Origin: a virus
Strand: one strand, 5' to 3'
Virus record (IMG/VR): IMGVR_UViG_3300042892_000676
Location: 1-22,353 of that record
DNA: 22,353 bases
Under the pieces are notes generated by a model, which ran no database searches, was not told the DNA's origin, and saw only the letters and a program-made list of their open reading frames with translations. Positions 1 to 6,309 of this stretch are shown here, in pieces. The translations under genes were made by a program, and so were the position numbers. The number at the start of each line of letters is the position of its first letter. The stretch's first letter is position 1.

Positions 1-285
1 GTTGTTGCTACAAAAGCACTTAAAGATTTAAACAAAACAGATAACTTTGACTGGAGAGAAGTTACTGTAGCAAAAATTTATGCTTGCGTAACAGAGGCTG
101 GATTGCCTTCTGACTTATTTTATGTTTGTTTAGATGGGCTAAGACTTGAAAATATTACTTCTACAAATTCTTTGTATGGACTTACTGGATACTCTGTAAT
201 TAAAAGTGTAGGTGCAAAACCAATTATAAAATCAGCAAACACAACAAACTATATTGAGTTTAGATTTGCCTTGGATGTTGGATAA
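1..285 (+). CDS. Phage structural (tail/fibre-type) protein, C-terminal part
   Basis: The reading frame is already open at the first base and closes with TAA at 283-285, so only the last 94 residues are seen and the start lies outside the window. A start at the internal TTG (103) is possible but unnecessary, because the upstream codons read as ordinary protein. The visible part is hydrophilic and rich in Asn, Thr and Gly with alternating hydrophobic residues, as in beta-rich tail proteins; it includes GLTGYSVIKS and ends FRFALDVG. No enzymatic motif is seen. The next gene starts inside the stop codon (TAATG), indicating translational coupling within a structural operon. The structural role is inferred from composition and neighbours; I do not recognise a specific family. 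Confidence 0.6.
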   Translation, partial: VVATKALKDLNKTDNFDWREVTVAKIYACVTEAGLPSDLFYVCLDGLRLENITSTNSLYGLTGYSVIKSVGAKPIIKSANTTNYIEFRFALDVG

Positions 286-713
286 TGGCAGACAAAGGAA
301 TAAAAAATGTTATTATTAAAAAAGATTTACTTGGAAAAGTAACATCGTCTAATTCAAGAGTTTTAAGATTTAGATTAATAGCAGAAGATAAAAACAGAAA
401 GTCAGCATATTCAAAAATATTTATTCTTGGTTCTGAGGCTGTTGTTACTGGCCCAGGAGATCTTAATATTATTGGTAATACAATTTTTCTAAATTGGGCA
501 GTAGGAGAAGTTTCAATACAAATAACCTATGATATCTTTGTAGGGTTTGATGGAGCAACTCCGTCTTATCTAGGAACATCTGGATCACAAAACTATTCAT
601 TTTTAAAAACAGGAACACAGTCAGTAAGGGCTATAGTTCAAATATCATCTATTAATCCAGCACTTACAGAAAACTTAGAAGTCTATGACTCTGGAATCGT
701 AAGTCTGGTATAA
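285..713 (+). CDS. Phage structural protein, possible FN3-like beta domain
   Basis: A 142-residue protein starting at an ATG that overlaps the previous TAA by one base. The N-terminal third (to about residue 50) is basic and mixed; residues 58-125 look like alternating beta strands, with a pattern (LNIIGNTIFLNW, then ITYDIFV, then a final SVRAIVQISS) reminiscent of fibronectin type III or other Ig-like folds often attached to phage tail proteins. There is no signal peptide, membrane segment or catalytic motif. It sits between two other probable tail genes, which supports a virion role. The stop codon overlaps the -10 box of the next gene, so the structural transcript and the next gene may be separately controlled. 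The fold call is a pattern impression; function is unknown. Confidence 0.55.
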   Translation: MADKGIKNVIIKKDLLGKVTSSNSRVLRFRLIAEDKNRKSAYSKIFILGSEAVVTGPGDLNIIGNTIFLNWAVGEVSIQITYDIFVGFDGATPSYLGTSGSQNYSFLKTGTQSVRAIVQISSINPALTENLEVYDSGIVSLV

Positions 714-720
714 TTATAGT
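706..720 (+). promoter_or_regulatory. Extended -10 promoter, leaderless start
   Basis: TGGTATAAT at 706-714 is a perfect extended -10 element. Only six bases separate it from the ATG at 721, so the expected transcription start coincides with the start codon, the arrangement of leaderless mRNAs. No Shine-Dalgarno sequence precedes this ATG, in agreement. No convincing -35 hexamer was found. Confidence 0.55.
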
Positions 721-1164
721 ATGGCAATATTACCCGTACCAGAGCGAGGTCAACCACTAGATGTAACATATATCTATCAGATTGTTAAGGCTATTAATGA
801 TCTCTCTGTTCAGGTATCACCATCAGCATATAAATATGTAACCATAGACACGCCTAACGCTGGAAAACAAAGCGTAAAAGCATCTGAGGCAAGAATCATT
901 GGTGGGTATGTTCAAGTTACAACAAGCGCAACACAGACTGCTGGATCTTCTCAGCCATTTTCTTATGATTTTTCAAGCGAGTTTAAGTTTGCACCAGTGG
1001 TAACAGCAACACCAGTTAACGTTGGAAATACTGATGCTGGTAAAGATGTTACAGTTACATTAAAAAGTGTCTCAACTTCTAAAGTTGAGGGTACAGTTAA
1101 ATTTAATGCTGGAGGCGACACAAGTATTGGTATTAATCTAATAATTATTGGAATACCAAATTAA
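721..1164 (+). CDS. Phage tail/fibre-like protein
   Basis: A 147-residue protein. The N-terminal 35 residues (VPERGQPLDVTYIYQIVKAI) look like a short helical attachment segment, and the rest is a beta-rich, Ser/Thr/Val/Gly-rich domain. Residues about 84-147 (FKFAPVVTATPVN through INLIIIGIPN) resemble the C-terminal receptor-type domains of tail fibres, in which 'FAPVVTATP' followed by repeating strands is common, somewhat like H-type lectin-like modules. It has no Shine-Dalgarno site but lies directly behind an extended -10 box, so it is probably translated from a leaderless mRNA. It overlaps the next gene by one base (TAATG). A role as a short fibre, spike or decoration protein is inferred, not shown. 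Confidence 0.55.
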   Translation: MAILPVPERGQPLDVTYIYQIVKAINDLSVQVSPSAYKYVTIDTPNAGKQSVKASEARIIGGYVQVTTSATQTAGSSQPFSYDFSSEFKFAPVVTATPVNVGNTDAGKDVTVTLKSVSTSKVEGTVKFNAGGDTSIGINLIIIGIPN

Positions 1165-1355
1165 TGATGTCATGCAAAAAATGTAAGGGAAGAATGTTCA
1201 TAGATAGGCAATATACTGAGATTAACCATCTAGAAGTATATTGTATGACTTGCGGAGTAAGAGTATTTTTTCATCCACCTAGCCACACTTTGGAGGGACA
1301 ATGGTTACTAAAAAGGGAACTATTGAGAGCGAAAAGTACAATGAGTCACCTGTAA
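1164..1355 (+). CDS. Small zinc-ribbon protein
   Basis: A 63-residue protein with two CxxC knuckles, C4/C7 and C27/C30, separated by about twenty residues: a typical zinc ribbon. The ATG overlaps the previous TAA; a second ATG at 1167 is an equally good start. The last 55 bases overlap the next gene, which starts in another frame, so the C-terminal tail (about residues 46-63) may be incidental rather than conserved. Zinc ribbons of this size in phages often bind nucleic acid or the host transcription machinery, but nothing here identifies a partner. It lies at the boundary between the tail genes and a regulatory/replication module. Confidence 0.6.
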   Translation: MMSCKKCKGRMFIDRQYTEINHLEVYCMTCGVRVFFHPPSHTLEGQWLLKRELLRAKSTMSHL

Positions 1356-1843
1356 TACCAGGTAACAAAAAAGTTTGGTTTCTTAATGGAGACCTAGTTA
1401 GAATACATCACTACAATCACTCTAATGGAATAATGTCTGTTTATAATATAAACAAAGATCAAATTGAAAGTTGTTTAATTAATGATTTTAGAAATAAAAG
1501 AGAGCGAGCATACACGGTAGGTCAGACTGCTGATTTAGTTAATCGTCATAAAAAATATATGCCATCACTAATGAAACGAGGAGTCATTCCATTTCCAACG
1601 GGATCTCAAAAAGGTGGAGCAAGAGGGTTTCAGGTAAGATCATATTATTCAGAATCGCAAGTAAAAGAGATACGTGATATACTTGCTTCATATCATATTG
1701 GTCGACCAAGAAAAGATAAATTAATTACTAATGATATTACGCCTAGCAAACAAGAGTTGACACGAAGAATGGGCGATGGTATACTTACTTATAGGAAAAC
1801 TGAAGATGGACGATTTATTCCAGTATGGAATGAGTCTATATAA
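1301..1843 (+). CDS. MerR-like helix-turn-helix protein
   Basis: A 180-residue protein with a good ribosome site (GGAGGG a few bases before the ATG). Residues 71-130 (YTVGQTADLVNRH, then PSLMKRGVIPFPTG, then RSYYSESQVKEIRDIL) follow the order of a MerR-type winged helix: a recognition helix that reads the DNA, a Gly-rich wing with an aromatic, and a following helix. The N-terminal 65 residues (GNKKVWFLNGDLVRI) could be a small beta domain. The C-terminal 44 residues (from RKDK to VWNESI) are conserved in a second diverged DNA copy at 2521-2655, so this tail was under selection before the locus was rearranged. Likely a phage transcriptional regulator or DNA-binding architectural protein; target unknown. 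Confidence 0.6.
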   Translation: MVTKKGTIESEKYNESPVIPGNKKVWFLNGDLVRIHHYNHSNGIMSVYNINKDQIESCLINDFRNKRERAYTVGQTADLVNRHKKYMPSLMKRGVIPFPTGSQKGGARGFQVRSYYSESQVKEIRDILASYHIGRPRKDKLITNDITPSKQELTRRMGDGILTYRKTEDGRFIPVWNESI

Positions 1844-1878
1844 TTTAGAAATGGGTGTGGTAATGAAAAACGAAACTG
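1709..1878 (+). repeat. Imperfect direct repeat, copy A
   Basis: This covers the last 44 codons plus stop of the MerR-like gene (1709-1843) and continues weakly into a start-like segment: GGGT, a short spacer, then ATGAAAAACGAA at 1863. Copy B is at 2521-2684. By hand alignment the coding part differs at 25 of 135 positions with no gap, mostly at third codon positions. In copy A the downstream start decays into a nine-codon frame (1863-1892, MKNETGRIK) whose TGA overlaps the ATG of the sulfotransferase gene. Confidence 0.85.
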
Positions 1879-1892
1879 GACGCATTAAATGA
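1863..1892 (+). pseudogene. Nine-codon start remnant coupled to the sulfotransferase gene
   Basis: ATG AAA AAC GAA begins like the gene at 2669 (ATG GAA AAC GAA) and sits at the equivalent place downstream of the repeated 3' end, then closes after nine codons. It is best read as the cut-off beginning of that gene left behind by the rearrangement. Its TGA overlaps the next ATG (ATGA), so ribosomes ending here could feed the sulfotransferase, whose own ribosome site is poor. Confidence 0.5.
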
Positions 1893-2521
1893 TATATTCA
1901 AAAAAATATAATTTTTTATATTTAAAAAACAAAAAAGTTGGAGGGTCTTCAACTGAAATTTGTTTATCTCAAATAATGGATAAAGATGCTGCTGTAACAC
2001 CAGTATATCCAATAGATGAAAGACATAGTCCAAGAAATCATGAAAAATTTTTTAATCATATCCCATATTCAGAATTAGAAGCACTAATTGAAAATTTATC
2101 TGAAGTAGATTCATGCGTTGTAGTCAGAAATCCATACGATACAGTCTTATCAGATTTCTTTTTGCAGATAGAGTATACAGGTAATATGCAAAACTATTTA
2201 TCTGGAGATAGACCTGACTTTGTAAATAAATATTTTGAAAACACTTTAAGAAAAGATTGGCGTGGGTGGTTAAAAAGCACAAAAGATTTATACTCAAAGG
2301 ATGGCACTATTCAGGTTAAAAATGTTATTAAATATGAAGATGGCATTGAGCCAGGTATTAATCAAATTTTAGAGCCCAAAGGATTGCATTTAGATTTAAA
2401 TGTATATCAAAAAAATCATAGGCCAAAAGAAATAACTCCAAAAGATGTGTTTTCAGAAAAGCAGATGCAAGATATTGCACATGAGTGGGCCTGGGAATTT
2501 GATACATTTAAGTACAATTAA
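1889..2521 (+). CDS. Sulfotransferase family protein (PAPS-dependent)
   Basis: A 210-residue protein of the sulfotransferase fold, predicted to transfer sulfate from PAPS to a hydroxyl or amine, most often on a glycan. The 5'-phosphosulfate loop is visible at residues 10-22 (LYLKNKKVGGSST), and the 3'-phosphate motif at 77-90 (VVVRNPYDTVLSDF), with Arg80 and Ser88 as the expected PAPS contacts. The length is at the short end of the Sulfotransfer_2-like group, but both cofactor motifs are intact. There is no signal peptide or membrane span, so it would act in the cytoplasm. It starts by ATGA overlap with a gene remnant and stops exactly where repeat copy B begins, and it is visibly more AT-rich than the replication genes. 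These are signs of a recently acquired cargo gene. The acceptor is unknown. Confidence 0.75.
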   Translation: MIYSKKYNFLYLKNKKVGGSSTEICLSQIMDKDAAVTPVYPIDERHSPRNHEKFFNHIPYSELEALIENLSEVDSCVVVRNPYDTVLSDFFLQIEYTGNMQNYLSGDRPDFVNKYFENTLRKDWRGWLKSTKDLYSKDGTIQVKNVIKYEDGIEPGINQILEPKGLHLDLNVYQKNHRPKEITPKDVFSEKQMQDIAHEWAWEFDTFKYN

Positions 2522-2655
2522 GAAAAGACAAATTAATAACAAATAACATGACTCCTACAAGCCAAGAGTTGACAAGGCGCATAGGAGACGGTATACTTAC
2601 ATATACGAGAACTAAAGATGGACGATTTATTCCAGTGTGGAATGAATCTATTTAA
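2521..2655 (+). pseudogene. Detached 3' end of a MerR-like gene (repeat copy B)
   Basis: This stretch encodes 44 residues in frame (RKDKLITNNM... to VWNESI, then TAA), 36 of them identical to the C-terminus of the gene at 1301-1843. It has no HTH part and no upstream frame of its own, because the sulfotransferase stop codon lies on its first bases. A 35-codon frame starting at the ATG at 2548 exists but has no ribosome site. Changes relative to copy A are concentrated at silent positions, so the two copies diverged as functional genes, probably in two related phages, before being brought together. Confidence 0.7.
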
Positions 2656-2668
2656 CGAAGGGTATAAA

Positions 2669-2878
2669 ATGGAAAACGAAGAGACAAAGGTATCCGTTAC
2701 ACTTGGGTACACACTTAACCTTGGCAACTTTCAATCACTAAGACTTGATCTTGGCGTTTCAGATTCTCGCAAGAGTGGAGAGACTGTTGATCAGGCTTTT
2801 GAGCGTGTTTACAAGTTTGTTGAAGATAAACTTACAGACAAAATTAGGGAAGCACAAGAAGAGGCTGCCGAAGCATAA
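2669..2878 (+). CDS. Conserved-looking small phage protein, function unknown
   Basis: A 69-residue acidic protein. The frame is open further upstream, but the ATG at 2669 is the likely start: it has GAAGGG at a suitable distance, the upstream part overlaps the relic in another frame, and the equivalent ATG context is echoed in repeat copy A. Residues 7-30 look like beta strands (VSVTLGYTLNLGNFQSLRLDLG) and residues 38-69 form one amphipathic helix rich in Glu and Lys. Such short strand-plus-helix proteins occur in phage early regions, but I cannot name a family. The stop overlaps the next start (TAATG), placing it in the replication operon. Confidence 0.65.
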   Translation: MENEETKVSVTLGYTLNLGNFQSLRLDLGVSDSRKSGETVDQAFERVYKFVEDKLTDKIREAQEEAAEA

Positions 2879-3186
2879 TGGTAGAACGCAAAGACCGTAT
2901 GGCTTTGCTTTCAAGATACAGTAAGTATCATACCGCAAGGTACGAATCTAAGCCATCCCTTAACTTAAATGTAGAACAGTGGGCCTCCGATGCTCTTGTT
3001 GAATCATACACACTACCAGGGTGTTACGATATACTTGAGTATTACTTTTCAGTTGCAGAGAACCCCTCTTGGAACTACTTTGCATATAACGCAGAAAAAA
3101 TATTAAAGGCACAAAAAGATAATATAAAAGACAGTTTAGAAAGAGCAGAGCGTAGAAGAATGGCAAAGGAGTGGCTAAGTGAATAA
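2878..3186 (+). CDS. Small protein upstream of the helicase, possible helicase partner
   Basis: A 102-residue, mostly helical, Tyr-rich protein. Its centre (residues 45-75, YTLPGCYDILEYYFSVAENP) looks like a compact helical bundle and its C-terminus (residues 80-98) is strongly charged (RAERRRMAKEWL). The start overlaps the previous stop by one base, and the end overlaps the helicase start by eight bases, with the helicase ribosome site lying inside this gene. Position directly before a DnaB-type helicase and its size would suit a helicase loader or accessory factor, but no AAA+ or DnaD/DnaI motif is seen, so this is only inference from context. Confidence 0.6.
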   Translation: MVERKDRMALLSRYSKYHTARYESKPSLNLNVEQWASDALVESYTLPGCYDILEYYFSVAENPSWNYFAYNAEKILKAQKDNIKDSLERAERRRMAKEWLSE

Positions 3187-4399
3187 TACAGAGTCAAAAC
3201 TTATTACAGCAGTGCTTAAAGATAAGCAGATGCATGTTCTTCTTCAAGCCAATGTTGATAACTTATTAAGAACCCATGGAGATATTTGGGAGTTTATTCG
3301 TTTATATTTTGAGGCTAATGCATCCTTGCCTCCAGCAGAATTAGTTACAGAAAAGTTTAGAGACTTTGAACCAGTAGCAAGCGTAGGAGCAACAAAGCAC
3401 CACCTTGAAGAACTTCAGGGTGAGTATTTAAATGATAGCCTAAAAGATATTCTAAGGTCAGCAGCAACAAATGTTCAAAATAATCAGGGCGTTGTTGCAT
3501 TAAATGATTTAATTACAAAGACATCAGAATTAAAAAAGAATACATCTGCAATTCGTGATATTGATGTTACGGATCTTGAGTCTGCCGTTGCTTACTTTGA
3601 AAATCTAAAAAAGCAACAACTTCTTGGTCATGTTGGTATTAAGACTGGACTGCCAGGGTTTGATAACTACCTTCCTTCAGGAATTATGCCTGGCCAACTT
3701 GGAGTGTTTTTAGCATATCCAGGTATTGGAAAATCTTGGTTAGCATTATACTTTGCAGTTCAAGCATGGAAGCAGGGGAAAAGCCCTCTAGTCATTAGTC
3801 TTGAAATGTCTGAGACAGAAGTTCGTAATCGTGTATTTACAATTATGGGTGAAGGTCGTTGGTCTCATAGAAAATTAAGTAATGGCGAAGTTGAGATGGA
3901 CATGCTAAAAGAATGGCATGAAAAAAATCTTAAAGGCAAGCCAGAATTTCACATCATATCAAATGACCAGGGTGGGGAAATTAACCCCTCCGTTCTTCGT
4001 GGAAAGATTGATCAATACAAACCAGACTTTGTAATCGTTGACTACCTTCAGTTAATGGCTCCTAATCAGAAGTCAGATAATGAAACGGTACGAATGAAGA
4101 ACCTTTCAAGAGAACTCAAACTAATGGCTATTGGAGAAGAAGTTCCTATTATTGCTATTTCTTCTGCTACACCAGATGATGTTAATGATCTATCTTCAGT
4201 CCCGACACTTGGTCAAACTGCATGGTCTAGACAGATTGCTTACGATGCAGACTGGGTGCTTGCTCTTGGCCGTGGGACTAATAGCGATATCATTGAATGC
4301 GCCTTTAGAAAAAACCGTAATGGGTTTATGGGAGATTTCCTAGTTCAATGTGATTTTGACAAGGGATACTATCGATATAAAGATTTTGAAGATAAGTAG
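3179..4399 (+). CDS. dnaB: DnaB-family replicative DNA helicase
   Basis: A 406-residue hexameric-type helicase that would unwind DNA at the phage fork. An N-terminal helical domain (about 1-125) is joined by a linker to a RecA-like C-terminal ATPase. Walker A is AYPGIGKSW at 179-187, the region after it holds VISLEMSETEVRNR (205-218) with the conserved Glu, and Walker B is FVIVDYLQLM at 284-293. The stretch QTAWSRQIAYDADWVLAL (346-363) matches the end-of-motor region of DnaB. Where many DnaB proteins have a Gln-containing SQLSR-type sensor, this one reads ISSATP (327-332). The start is GTG at 3179 with GGAG seven bases upstream. It lies just ahead of the primase and ssDNA-binding genes. Confidence 0.92.
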   Translation: MNNTESKLITAVLKDKQMHVLLQANVDNLLRTHGDIWEFIRLYFEANASLPPAELVTEKFRDFEPVASVGATKHHLEELQGEYLNDSLKDILRSAATNVQNNQGVVALNDLITKTSELKKNTSAIRDIDVTDLESAVAYFENLKKQQLLGHVGIKTGLPGFDNYLPSGIMPGQLGVFLAYPGIGKSWLALYFAVQAWKQGKSPLVISLEMSETEVRNRVFTIMGEGRWSHRKLSNGEVEMDMLKEWHEKNLKGKPEFHIISNDQGGEINPSVLRGKIDQYKPDFVIVDYLQLMAPNQKSDNETVRMKNLSRELKLMAIGEEVPIIAISSATPDDVNDLSSVPTLGQTAWSRQIAYDADWVLALGRGTNSDIIECAFRKNRNGFMGDFLVQCDFDKGYYRYKDFEDK

Positions 4400-4400
4400 T

Positions 4401-4411
4401 TATAATATGAT
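4401..4411 (+). promoter_or_regulatory. -10 box, leaderless start
   Basis: TATAAT at 4401-4406 directly follows the helicase stop codon and ends five bases before the ATG at 4412. This is the same geometry as at 709-714 and 17160-17165. No TG extension and no clear -35 are present. It may start a leaderless transcript for the primase-SSB-polymerase block in addition to read-through from upstream. Confidence 0.5.
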
Positions 4412-4765
4412 ATGTCAGAAAACATGGAGTCTTTACCACCTACGTTCTATCATCATAAACCTATAAAAAAGTTTTATCTTGATGGAGTAATTCATGACGA
4501 CTCTATGATTGGTAGACTTAAAATAGAATATGTAAGATTATTAGTCTCAGAAATGAAACTAAGCGGGTATGTGCCAAGGCTTGACCTTGACCCAGACTTC
4601 ACTATACGATATAATGATAAAAAGAACTTTTACGAATTTGAATTATCAATACAGGCAGTTTACGCAGGGAAAAGGAAAAGCGAATGGATAGCAGGAATAG
4701 ACGGAACGAATCCAATCTTTATACCGCAGACCAAGTTAAAAGAGTCCTTACAGGATCGGGTATAG
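4412..4765 (+). CDS. Small protein between helicase and primase, unknown function
   Basis: A 117-residue protein of mixed helix and strand, without a recognisable motif. Residues 16-50 (IKKFYLDGVIHDD, then RLKIEYVRLLVSEM) suggest a strand followed by an amphipathic helix, and residues 54-88 (VPRLDLDPDFTIRYNDKKNF) suggest strands. The start lacks a ribosome site but lies five bases behind a TATAAT box. Its last 82 bases overlap the primase start in another frame, which argues for tight co-expression. It is sandwiched between helicase and primase, so a replication role is plausible, but nothing in the sequence shows one. Confidence 0.65.
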   Translation: MSENMESLPPTFYHHKPIKKFYLDGVIHDDSMIGRLKIEYVRLLVSEMKLSGYVPRLDLDPDFTIRYNDKKNFYEFELSIQAVYAGKRKSEWIAGIDGTNPIFIPQTKLKESLQDRV

Positions 4766-5628
4766 ATATTGAGTCTGATTTATCAGATAACTATATAGTC
4801 TTTTGTCCATTTCACAACAACCACAGAACCCCAGCAGGAGAAGTACATAAATCAAACGGTTTATTCTTTTGTTTTTCTTGTCAGAAAACAGCAGACCTTC
4901 TTGAACTAATAATGCATACTTCTGGAAGAACCTATTTTGAATCAGCAAGATATATCAAATCAAAAGAAAAATTAAGTAATCTTGTTGATGACATAAATAA
5001 AAGCCTAATAGTTGAAGAAGAGTTTAAACAATTTGACATAGATATATTAAAAAGACTTTATAACAATTTAGTTTTATTAGATAGACCAAAAAATTATTTT
5101 AAATCAAGACACATAGAGATGCAGTCCTGGGCAAAGTTTTCACTTGGCTATTCTGATAAGCAAGATATGGTTACCGTTCCAGTCCATAGCCCAGATGGGA
5201 TTCCAATTGGATTTGTTGGCAGATCTATTGAAGGAAAAGATTTTAAGAATACTCCAGGACTTCCAAAAAGTAAAACATTATTTAACTTGCATAGAGTAAA
5301 AAAGTCTGATAGAGTGTATGTAGTGGAGTCATCATTTGATGCAATAAGGCTTGACCAAGTAGGTCTTCCAGCCGTTGCAACCTTGGGTGCAAACGTATCA
5401 AACATACAAACAGAATTGCTTCAAAAGTATTTCAATAACATTATTGTTATTGCCGATAACGATGAGGCAGGAGGAAACATGAAAGATAGGATAGTTGAAA
5501 AACTTTCTACTCGTGTTTCTGTTATTAAACTAAACAATCAGTATAAAGATATTGGAGATATGTCCGACGAAGAACTTAAGAATTTAGAGTTCCAGTTTGA
5601 CAAATCAATATCTCTTATGCTAAACTAA
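4684..5628 (+). CDS. dnaG: DNA primase (CHC2 zinc finger plus TOPRIM)
   Basis: A 314-residue DnaG-type primase that would synthesise RNA primers at the phage fork. The zinc-binding domain is at 40-68: CPFH (C41, H44), then CFSC (C63, C66), a CHC2-type C-H-C-C finger. The RNA-polymerase core follows, with DMVTVPVHSPDGIPIGFVGR (161-180) and the TOPRIM residues E215 in VVESSFDA and D258/D260 in IADNDEAG. At half the length of bacterial DnaG it lacks the C-terminal helicase-binding domain, so its contact with the phage helicase must differ or use a neighbour. The start ATG has a purine-rich AAAGG-type site upstream and overlaps the preceding gene by 82 bases. Confidence 0.9.
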   Translation: MDSRNRRNESNLYTADQVKRVLTGSGIDIESDLSDNYIVFCPFHNNHRTPAGEVHKSNGLFFCFSCQKTADLLELIMHTSGRTYFESARYIKSKEKLSNLVDDINKSLIVEEEFKQFDIDILKRLYNNLVLLDRPKNYFKSRHIEMQSWAKFSLGYSDKQDMVTVPVHSPDGIPIGFVGRSIEGKDFKNTPGLPKSKTLFNLHRVKKSDRVYVVESSFDAIRLDQVGLPAVATLGANVSNIQTELLQKYFNNIIVIADNDEAGGNMKDRIVEKLSTRVSVIKLNNQYKDIGDMSDEELKNLEFQFDKSISLMLN

Positions 5629-5651
5629 TATAACAAACAAAGGAGAAATAT

Positions 5652-6308
5652 ATGAGCGTAGTAAAGGGACTCAAGAACATTAATGCCCTGCTCGACAAGC
5701 CAAAGTATGAAAACGACGGGCCAAAGTTAAAATGGCTAAAACTCGCTGACGGACAATCAGTTAAGATTCGATTTATCGAAGAACTTGATGAAGACTCAGC
5801 AAACTATAATGAAGGTCGTGGACTAGCACTTGTTGTTAAAGAACACGTAAATCCAAAGGACTACAAGCGTAAGGCTGTAGACACATTGGAATCTGAAGGC
5901 CGTGACTGGGCAGAAGAAATGCATCGTAAAGATCCAAAAGCAGGTTGGCGTGGTCGCCTTCGTTTCTATTGCAACGTATTAGTTGATGATGGAATTGAAG
6001 CACCATATGTTGCAATCTGGTCAATGGGCATCAGCAAGCAATCATCATTCAACACAATTCGTGAGTATGCTCTTGAAACAGGAAGCATCTCAAACGTACT
6101 ATGGAAGTTAAAGCGTAATGGTCAGGGAACTGAAACTAATTACACACTTATTCCAGCAGCACCAGATAAGGAACCATTTGCATGGGGAACAGTTGAACCT
6201 TATCCTCTTGAGTCAGCACTTAAGAAGATTCCTTATGCAGAGCAAGAAGCATACTATTTGGGCTTTGATGGTCCATCTGTAACTTCATCTACCAACGCAG
6301 ATTGGTAA
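5652..6308 (+). CDS. Single-stranded DNA-binding protein candidate
   Basis: A 218-residue protein with a strong ribosome site (AAAGGAG six to seven bases before the ATG), consistent with high expression. Residues 26-45 (KWLKLADGQSVKIRFIEEL) and 104-125 (LRFYCNVLVDDG, then YVAIWSM) resemble strands of the OB-fold in phage gp32/gp2.5-like ssDNA-binding proteins, and the region 84-101 is charged. No acidic C-terminal tail ending in Phe is present; the protein ends STNADW. Its place between primase and polymerase is where phages commonly keep their SSB. There is no catalytic motif. The call rests on strand pattern, expression signal and context rather than a diagnostic motif. Confidence 0.65.
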   Translation: MSVVKGLKNINALLDKPKYENDGPKLKWLKLADGQSVKIRFIEELDEDSANYNEGRGLALVVKEHVNPKDYKRKAVDTLESEGRDWAEEMHRKDPKAGWRGRLRFYCNVLVDDGIEAPYVAIWSMGISKQSSFNTIREYALETGSISNVLWKLKRNGQGTETNYTLIPAAPDKEPFAWGTVEPYPLESALKKIPYAEQEAYYLGFDGPSVTSSTNADW

Positions 6309-6309
6309 T

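Noticed and set aside
2548-2655. A 35-codon frame as an independent small gene
   Set aside because: It is the detached C-terminus of a MerR-like gene, has no ribosome site, and its similarity to copy A continues upstream of its ATG. A relic is the simpler explanation.
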